Of a stretch of 13,800 nt of DNA, positions 8,565 through 13,800 are shown piece after piece. A program made the position numbers and the translations under genes. Positions within the stretch are counted from its first letter, which is position 1, and the number at the start of each line of letters is the position of its first letter. The notes beneath the pieces were generated by a model. It had not been told where the DNA came from. It was given only the letters and a program-made list of their open reading frames with translations, and did no database searches. The stretch comes from Neonectria sp. B-13 (Eukaryota > Ascomycota > Sordariomycetes > Hypocreales > Nectriaceae), in assembly GCA_002682825.1 (NCBI GenBank), contig NOKP01000016.1, positions 4,967-18,766 on the forward strand, given 5' to 3'.

Positions 8565-9408
8565 ATGACACCGGGATATGCTCCCTTCATCCACCAGTTC
8601 TGGCATTCCCCAGAAGTGCTCAAGATTGTCAGCAACCTTGCAGGCGTTGAGCTGGTCCCCGCCATGGACTACGAGATCAGCCAAACCAATGTCCAGCTCG
8701 GCCCAGACGGGCTCGAGGCTGTCAGAAACACGCCGTCAGAGCCACCTGTCGCGACTCAGCAAGCCATTCAGCAGTTTGAACTGGACACGCCAAGGAAGCA
8801 ATCAGTCACGGATCAGTCCAAGCCCATCATTGAGTGGCACAAGGATTCGCATCCATGGGTTTGCGCTGTGATACTTTCAGATGCTAGATATATGTCTGGT
8901 GGGGAGACGGAGCTCATGAAGGGGGATGGAACAACACTTAAAGTGAAGGCGCCACAAATGGTCAGTTTCTATACACGATCATTTGCGGATGACTACTAAT
9001 GCCGTCAAGGGCTATGCCGTTCTACCCCAGGGCAGATACATCACCGACACAGCGGCTCCTGTTACCAACCTGCCCGAGCGAGTCACCATTGTGACGTCCT
9101 TCCGACCCAAGGACCCAATGCTGCTTGGAGAGACCACCAACGCCAATGTCCGGAACAAGTCACACCTCACTGACCTGTACTAGCAATGGACAACCTACCG
9201 CCTCGATGTCCGGGCCCAACGTGCTCGCATTGCTGCGGATGCGTTAACGGAGAGATATGCGGACAACATTGACAAGTCGGATCCCCAGTGCAAGAGAGGA
9301 CTCTGCCGAGTGGAGACTGTGAATGTAGCGGAAGTAAAGAAGTGGTGTAACCAAATGATCAAGAATATTCAGGAGACTATGTACGAGATGCGGCCTCTCG
9401 GTCAATAG
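8565..9408 (+). pseudogene. 2OG-Fe(II) dioxygenase-like gene, 5' truncated, with in-frame TAG
   Basis: Resembles a family of fungal Fe(II)/2-oxoglutarate-dependent oxygenases. Exon 8565-8960, intron 8961-9009 (GTCAGT, branch CTACTAAT, acceptor TCAAG), exon 9010-9408. Conserved marks: GVELVPAMDYE, TNVQLGP, EWHKDSHPW (the HxD pair of the iron site), SGGETELMKGDGTT, APQM joined to GYAVLPQGRY, PERVTIVTSFRP (Arg for 2OG). An in-frame TAG at 9181-9183 sits where the family has a second Tyr (LYYQWTTYRLD); downstream QWTTYRLDV continues in frame to MRPLGQ and TAG at 9406. The position after RYIT, where I expect the distal iron-ligand His, reads Asp. The usual N-terminal part is absent: the frame upstream meets TGA at 8493. 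It ends exactly next to the convergent transcription factor remnant. Confidence 0.78.
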
Positions 9409-10086
9409 CTACACACATGATAACCCTGCCGTAGTATGATCTTGTTGGCCAAATAAGATGGCTTCTTTTTCCTCATATTCGAGCCCCATGTCCATCATCG
9501 CCCAACTCATCACCACATGCTGCTTGACGCAATAAGAGTTCTTCATCTTGAATCGCCGCTCCAGTGATTCCAATTTGGTCCTGATGCACTGCCGTTCTCG
9601 GGCGTAATCGGCCGTAAGCTCCTTCGCCACGATGCCAATCGGCCAAAGAAGAGTATTCTCAAACGGTGAGCCCGGGGAAAATTTCCGACAGGTTGAGCGG
9701 CCCAAGAGGGCAAATTTCCCACGGCCAAGCCTTCGCCGGTTCTTCCTAAGGCTGTAGGACAAGTTAAGCGCACGAGGCACTGTTTTCTGTATATCGTTGC
9801 CGCAACACGATACAGCTCAGATATAAGGCCTTGATCTGCACTGAGACAGGTGAAAACTTCCGGCTGTCGAAAGCGGAGGTGAAAAGCATATGCCTTCTGT
9901 CCGATTAGAAGCCGTTCATAGAGTTGTCTCTTCTCTGGTGGGAGAAGCGTGAAGCTCGCGAACCAATCTAGCCTTCCTTCCCAAGCTGCAATGTCTGCCT
10001 CTGTCACGCTCAGGTATCCGGCGCTTATCTTGGCGATGAGATGCGGGAAGTAAAAACGACTGACTTGCCCACAGCCAAATTGCGTA
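9409..10086 (-). pseudogene. C-terminal fragment of a fungal transcription factor (Fungal_trans_2-like)
   Basis: On the minus strand a frame runs without stop from about 10086 (TQFGCGQVSRFYFPHLI) through EADIAAWEGRLD, LPPEKRQLYERL and ELYRVAATIYRKQC. It then needs a one-base shift near 9670-9680 (TTTTCCCCGGG run) to continue as SPFENTLLWPIGIVAKELT, ARERQCIRTKLESLERRF and MGLEYEEKEAILFGQ, ending at TAG 9411-9409. This order (AW..LD, LYR-AATIY, LLWP, RE-I---L) fits the C-terminal ligand/regulatory domain of Zn(II)2Cys6 regulators. The zinc cluster and middle part are missing: upstream the sequence changes directly into a retrotransposon gag fragment with its zinc knuckle at 10087-10128. Family recognised from pattern, not by search. 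Non-functional as it stands. Confidence 0.7.
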
Positions 10087-10327
10087 GCAGACTGACTCGA
10101 TGTGTCCGGTCTTGCCGCAGTAGGTGCAGATGGGTTTGTCGAAGTTGTTCTTCTCCTTGTCCTTTGTCTCTTTGGACTTTTCTTTGTTAGAGGTTAAAGT
10201 CCTCAAAGAGCTCCCCCATAGTAAAGTCAATGAATCCATATCATTAATATTCTTGCACTCTTTTCACACAGTCGTCGAAGAGGGGTCGCACTGCCTTGAG
10301 GAAAAGTCGATACTCAAAGTCGTTTCG
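10087..10327 (-). pseudogene. Retrotransposon gag-like fragment, C-terminal part with CCHC zinc knuckle
   Basis: Minus strand. The fragment reads RNDFEYRLFLKAVRPLF, then after stops TMGELFEDFNL, a lysine-rich linker, and a CX2CX4HX4C knuckle (CTYCGKTGHIESVC, 10128-10087). Its upstream half lies on the other side of the Tc1-type element at 12264-13181. It ends abruptly at the knuckle where the transcription factor fragment begins; protease, integrase and reverse transcriptase are not present. Nucleic-acid binding capsid protein of an LTR retroelement, probably Ty1/copia-like by knuckle context, though the superfamily is uncertain. Confidence 0.7.
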
Positions 10328-10329
10328 TA
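10328..10329. repeat. TA target-site duplication, left
   Basis: TA directly before the CAGTGG terminus of the Tc1-type element. Matches TA at 12262-12263. Confidence 0.8.
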
Positions 10330-10369
10330 CAGTGGCGTGCAAAAGTTCCAACAATTTCCCGATTTCCAG
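10330..10369 (+). repeat. Left terminal inverted repeat of the Tc1-type element
   Basis: Starts CAGTGG; one G shorter than the right tip (CAGTGGG). Shares 20 identical bases with the right repeat, then weaker similarity (CCCGATTTCC against CTCCGGATCC). Confidence 0.82.
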
Positions 10370-10451
10370 CCTCACAAGCTGAGATGCAACCGTATAATGA
10401 CAGTAACTTCATCACACAATAATTCAATAACATCATGCCTCACGTCTATCC

Positions 10452-10469
10452 AAAAAAAAAAAAAAAAAA
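10452..10469 (+). repeat. A18 homopolymer
   Basis: Eighteen consecutive A residues just upstream of the helix-turn-helix coding part of the transposase. Likely variable in length and prone to sequencing error. Confidence 0.9.
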
Positions 10470-10483
10470 CACATCATAGCCCT

Positions 10484-12102
10484 CACAAGAGGACAAAGAT
10501 TGTATACATGTACAAATCTGGTGTTTCCCTCGATCAGATCGCTGCCCAGGAAGGAGTTACAAAGCATGCAATATTTGGCCTCGTCCGCCGGTACAAGGAC
10601 CAAAACAGCGCAAAAGGTAATCTACGCACTAGGCAGCTAACCATCCTTACTTCTAGGAATAAAAGTCATATCCTTAGAATCATCAATTAAGACCCTTTCA
10701 TCACATAGAGCCAGCTTCTTCGTAAGAGTGGTATTCACTGCCATAGGACAACTTTAACGCAGTGGTTGATTAAGAAAGGCATCCAACACCACCTTGCAAG
10801 CAGATGCCCCTTTCTCAGCGAAGCTGCAGCCGAAAGGCGCCGAAACTTCGCACAGAGATATATCAATGAAGATGCTAGCTTTTGGCATACTTGGATCTTC
10901 TCAGAGTATCTGACTTACATATTTTGAGAAAGCCCAATGCCTTCTTTCATCATTGCCATAAGCAATTGAGACCTTATCTATCTTTGGATCCCAATTCTGA
11001 CTGCATCTAGGGCGAAAGACTTATGAAAAAGAACGTACAGCCTAAAAGAAGGCCAATAAGGCATTTGCAGATGTTCTTTAGTGTCTTTACCATTAGTAGA
11101 GTCCTAGATTTGGTGTGCTTAGCTGGGGACCCTATTACAGACCGCAGTGGCATTATAGGCCAGATTATCTTAGAATGCCTTTAGCAGCATCTTCCGGAAA
11201 TCATAGAGCAAGGGGTCAAATTCTAGCATGATAATAGATCTACGTTTAAAAGTCATTTGATCCAGCGGTAGCTGTGTAGATACGCAAGCAGAGAGGAGAT
11301 CAGACTCGTAGAATGGCCCCTATACTTACCTGATCTTAATACGATTGAGAATCTATAGGCAATAATAAAGGAACGGATCTATAATAGATACCTAGACCTT
11401 ATAGAGCTTCCGAAGAATTCGGCTGTAAAAGACTGCTTAATTGAGTGTGCTTTAGCCGCAGAAAGAGACAAGAACTAACACCCCAAATAGATAACAGTCC
11501 CTTAACAAAGTATACAAAAATACATCACACAGGCATCTCAGTTAGTCAGCCCTAAGCTGCATTGGATACTATGTATATGGTTAGGCAATGTAGTGTTTAG
11601 TACCTCCTAATAGGAAAGCATCTTATGAGGTTAATTATCAAGTCAAAAGCAGGAAAGAATGTTAGTAAGACATCAAAGAGGCCTATAGTTGGCTTGGCAA
11701 TCATTATAGAAGACAGAGGTTTGACCTAGAATTGAGTGATGATTTGGATATAATTATAGAATAATCTCTTAAAAGCTCATTGAGCTTAAAGCTTAAGCCT
11801 AAACCTCTGTCTTTAATCTCTCTAGTCTCTAGTCTCTAAGCTATTGTCTCTAAAAAGTCCTCTCTAAAAGATAATAAAAAGAAACCCCCTTCTGCCCTTA
11901 TTCCTCCCTTAAGAACACATACCCCCTTGCCCAATTAGACCCTGCTAGCAACCTACTAGCCCATTTGGCCCATAGCCCCTGCTACAGTGCAAAGGAGCTC
12001 TAGCATGAGATTGAAGATGAAGTGTTTGAAAGTCTGCTGAATTCAATGCCCCAGCGAATGCAAGTAGTCATTGATGCAGATGGCTAGTATACGAAATACT
12101 AA
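10484..12102 (+). pseudogene. Tc1-like transposase, split and full of stops
   Basis: Recognisable in order: N-terminal helix-turn-helix (YMYKSGVSLDQIAAQEGVTK, about 10501-10560), RRYKDQNSAKG, TSRNKSHILRII, LIKKGIQHHLA, FLSEAAAERRRNFAQRYINE (near 10813-10870), WIFS, then HDN (11227-11235, second catalytic Asp), LVEWP, PDLNTIENL (catalytic Glu at 11347-11349), LPKNSAVKD, LIECAL (to about 11460). The C-terminus EIEDEVFESLLNSMPQRMQ appears only at 12006-12062, ending YTKY and TAA at 12100. Between them lie about 540 bases that do not belong. Stops replace Gln or Trp at several sites (for example NL-TAG where NLW is expected). The first catalytic Asp is not visible near WIFS. 38 residues separate the visible Asp and Glu, more than the 34 of classical Tc1. 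Inactive. Confidence 0.8.
11461..12000. mobile_element. Unrecognised segment nested in the Tc1-type transposase
   Basis: About 540 bases separate the two halves of the transposase (ALAA before, HEIEDEVF after). It is AT-rich, with a perfect 13-bp inverted repeat (AAGACAGAGGTTT at 11710-11722, inverted at 11801-11813) and CTCTAGT-type short repeats around 11818-11840. One plus-strand stretch reads SWLGNHYRRQRFDLELSDDL, which I cannot place. No clear terminal repeats or target duplication were found at its edges, so exact limits and class are open. Confidence 0.5.
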
Positions 12103-12221
12103 TGTAGGTCATTATGGTTTCTAGCTTCTAAGCTTCAAATTAATTTAGTTTATTATTTAATATAATATTATTTGAGTATACAATGGTAGGTTGGAGACTG
12201 GGTTATGATCGGGGAGATTTG

Positions 12222-12261
12222 GGTGGATCCGGAGATTGTTGGAACTTTTGCACGCCCACTG
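12222..12261 (-). repeat. Right terminal inverted repeat of the Tc1-type element
   Basis: Read on the minus strand from 12261 it starts CAGTGGG and matches the left repeat over 20 bases after the tip. Followed by TA at 12262-12263. Confidence 0.82.
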
Positions 12262-12263
12262 TA
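12262..12263. repeat. TA target-site duplication, right
   Basis: TA directly after the CACTG end of the Tc1-type element. The flanks GAGACC-TA and TA-CGAAAC (minus strand) share this TA when the element is removed. Confidence 0.8.
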
Positions 12264-13181
12264 GGTCTCCCTCTGCATCTCAGTACTGGAACGTTAGCGA
12301 TTGGAATCGGCTGACGAGAGTAGGTGCGTATGAGATCGCAGTGATATTTAAGTCCTACAGCTCGTTGACAATGGAATCCTTCTATTGAGCAAGGGCACTG
12401 GCGAATCGATGTTTAAGGGCTTGGGAGGCCTATAATCCCTTATAGTATTATTGTGAAATGGTTAGGGCCTCTTCCTTTGTAGTAGAGAGGATCGCGGAGA
12501 GAAGCCAGGCCTGGCTGCGGCCGGTGATCGTGATCTCGGGGAAACACCTGGTCCGAATGGCGGCCTGAACGTAGAGGCTCAACACTGACCATCAGTCCGC
12601 CTTTTTGTGAGGTTGGTTGTTGGATATCTTAAGATAGAGTTCCTTCAGCGAAGAGATATTGAAGATTTCATCAAAGATATAGCTAAGAAGGTCGGTAATA
12701 GCATAGAGCTCATTGGATATGTTATTGTTCTTGATGGTTGGTTACTTAAAGAGCATAGACTGATGGTTGTTCTGTAGTCTCTGTGAGTTAGAAGCGGCGA
12801 ACTATTATCGAGTGCTAGGGGAAGGGCAACGGGGACTTTCGTAGGTTGCCCTGTCTAAGTAACTAGGACCTTGGATCTGTATGCTTTAGTAGGCTGAATG
12901 GTTATAGTGTCTTCTTCCTCCTTGTTATATTAGTTGAACTTATTAATGGTTTCTTTTCAGTCTTAGAAGGAGGAGGCAATAGCCTCCTCTAGGCTCAAGT
13001 ACTCACTTATCTTAGGGCTAGTAAGGTAATTTCACTTAAATCCACTTGATTCTGTCTTTAGATAGAGAATTTAAGTCTTTTATTAATACATCTTAGCTTA
13101 ATATTAGGTCTTCATGTAAAAATATAGATCTAATGTAGAAGTTAGATCCTTAGGCTTATAATCTTTTAATGAGTTAGGCAT
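12264..13181 (-). pseudogene. Retrotransposon gag-like reading frame, N-terminal and middle part
   Basis: Minus strand from ATG at 13181 (MPNSLKDYKPKDL). The frame can be followed through KISEYLSLEEAIASSF, TITIQPTKAYRSKVLV, then after a shift near 12790 through ELYAITDLLSYIFDEIFN, LSLYVQAAIRTRCFPEITI, STTKEEALTIS, ALKHRFASALA, KDSIVNEL and SRFQSLTFQ up to the Tc1 insertion. Stops are mostly TAA/TAG at likely former CAA/CAG or TGG codons, as expected after RIP. The continuation with the zinc knuckle is at 10327-10087. About 380 codons in total, a usual gag size. No pol domains are in the window. Confidence 0.65.
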
Positions 13182-13378
13182 AGATTAACTAAGGAACTTA
13201 TAGAGTTAGTATAATAATTTTAAAGTATTATATTATTATATAGTAATAAAGAAAGAGGTTGCATAAGGAGTTATAAAAGAGGTAAGTTACTCTCTAGGAA
13301 GAAGGGAATTAGTTCCTACCTTTATAGTCTATTATACTAACTCTCTGTTTAGTAACTGCTTGTGCTATAACCACACTA
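13182..13378 (-). repeat. Probable 5' leader or LTR remnant of the retrotransposon
   Basis: Strongly AT-rich 200 bases upstream of the gag-like ATG, ending sharply at about 13375-13380 where GC-rich sequence starts. On the minus strand the edge reads TGTGGTTATAGC; a TG start would suit an LTR end. No second LTR copy is in the window to confirm this and no primer binding site was recognised. Confidence 0.4.
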
Positions 13379-13800
13379 CCATTTTGCACGCATTTTTTCA
13401 AGCCGGCCTCAACAGATGCAACCGACCAAGGCGAGTCGAATGGTGGTGGTCCCGTCGCGGTGCGACGCCTGTGGGAGGCGCTGTCGCCGGCTCTAGGGTA
13501 GGCCGGTCTGACTTGGTCGTGCGCGCCGCCCCGGGCTACCCTGGACCGTCGCACCGCGGACCCACCCACCCGCACCTCCGGCCCAGCTACCCTAGACCAA
13601 GAGTCGACCTACCCTATACCACCTCCCCGCCAATCAAGCCCGGCCAGCCGCTGCAGTGGCTTTGCAGGCGCTGGCGCATGCCCTGTGGCGGACCCGGCCC
13701 ACTGGCAACTGCTGCTGGCTGGCTGGCGAGGGTTGACGAGCCGGCCGAACCGTTTCTACCAGTTGGATACCAAAACAACATATACAGATTTACCACCAAT
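13379..13800. other. GC-rich stretch without a convincing gene
   Basis: Right flank of the transposon nest. Open frames on the minus strand (13575-13309 and 13799-13614) are low-complexity Arg/Gly/Pro/Ala-rich and one runs into the AT-rich element, so they are probably chance. It contains interleaved inverted repeats and three near-identical copies of a CTACCCT 12-mer, listed separately. The original N-terminal half of the transcription factor is not recognised here. Confidence 0.45.
13453..13620. repeat. Interleaved inverted repeats and 12-mer direct repeats
   Basis: GCGGTGCGACG (13457-13467) pairs with CGTCGCACCGC (13547-13557). TCTAGGGTAG (13492-13501) pairs with CTACCCTAGA (13587-13596). 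CGTCGC-GGT-GCGACG (13453-13467) is also a local hairpin. CTACCCT(G/A)(G/T)ACC-like 12-mers occur at 13536-13547, 13587-13598 and 13609-13620. Confidence 0.6.

Larger units (their letters stand above)
10330..12261 (+). mobile_element. Tc1/mariner-type DNA transposon inserted in gag, degenerate
   Basis: 1932 bp, bounded by TA on both sides and by terminal inverted repeats that share 20 identical bases (CGTGCAAAAGTTCCAACAAT at 10336-10355 and inverted at 12235-12254) just inside CAGTGG/CAGTGGG tips. It contains a broken Tc1-like transposase on the plus strand and a second unrelated stretch inside that. Removing it with one TA rejoins the gag frame on the minus strand, so the insertion came after the retroelement. 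The internal part is TA-rich with stops at former Gln and Trp codons (RIP-like). Confidence 0.85.

Noticed and set aside
10124..10250. Plus-strand frame leading into the transposase
   Set aside because: The part before 10328 is antisense to the gag fragment and outside the Tc1-type element; only the helix-turn-helix part is meaningful.
11700..11860. CRISPR-like or tandem array from short CTCTAGT repeats
   Set aside because: Irregular low-complexity sequence in an AT-rich eukaryotic transposon remnant; no spacer-repeat order.
13309..13575. 88-codon minus-strand frame, Arg/Ala-rich
   Set aside because: Crosses the edge between GC-rich flank and AT-rich element and has no conserved pattern.
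13487..13620. Telomere-like repeats suggested by CTAGGG/CCCTA words
   Set aside because: The words are isolated and not tandem TTAGGG units.

Overview
The window looks like nuclear DNA of a filamentous ascomycete. Protein-coding stretches are broken by 48-77 bp GT-AG introns with CTAAC/CTAAT-like branch sites. The gene families are typical of such fungi (NLR-type NTPases with a patatin or fungal NLR N-terminal domain, ankyrin repeats, MFS transporter, 2OG-Fe(II) dioxygenase, fungal transcription factor). GC-rich blocks alternate with TA-rich blocks whose stop codons fall mainly at former CAA, CAG and TGG codons, the mark expected of repeat-induced point mutation (RIP). No genus can be assigned from sequence alone.

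Left part, 1-5050. Two NLR genes lie head to head. On the minus strand (1896 to beyond position 1) is an apparently intact patatin-like phospholipase/NB-ARC gene with four exons in the window; its C-terminal repeat region lies outside. On the plus strand (3053 to about 4990) is a second NLR. It has an untouched first 53 codons, followed by a RIP-like decayed body in which the N-terminal domain, two introns, P-loop, Walker B region and NB-ARC C-terminal part can still be followed. Facing it on the minus strand (5982 to about 5050) is an ankyrin-repeat gene with a 51 bp intron and a stop codon in its fourth repeat; its tail enters the decayed block.

Middle, 6300-10086. Three damaged genes look like the remains of a small transporter/oxygenase/regulator cluster. 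An MFS transporter (minus) has a 2-nt frameshift and a GA instead of GT splice donor. A divergent 2OG-Fe(II) dioxygenase (plus) is cut at its 5' end and carries an in-frame TAG. The C-terminal part of a fungal transcription factor (minus) has lost its DNA-binding half and carries a frameshift; its stop codon directly abuts that of the dioxygenase.

Right part, 10087-13378, is a nest of transposons. A gag-like reading frame of an LTR retrotransposon (minus) starts near 13181, ends in a CCHC zinc knuckle at 10087-10128 and joins the transcription factor fragment directly. It is split by a Tc1/mariner element (10330-12261) flanked by TA on both sides, and the gag frame rejoins across it. The Tc1-type transposase is in turn split by about 540 bp of unrecognised sequence. 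The last 420 bases are GC-rich without a convincing gene but hold interleaved inverted repeats and a thrice-repeated 12-mer.

I do not see a clearly new multi-gene system. The most notable points are the divergent NLR pair with one partner decayed from a sharp boundary, the ankyrin gene whose N-terminal frame only appears after splicing, the decayed cluster, and the three-level transposon nest.
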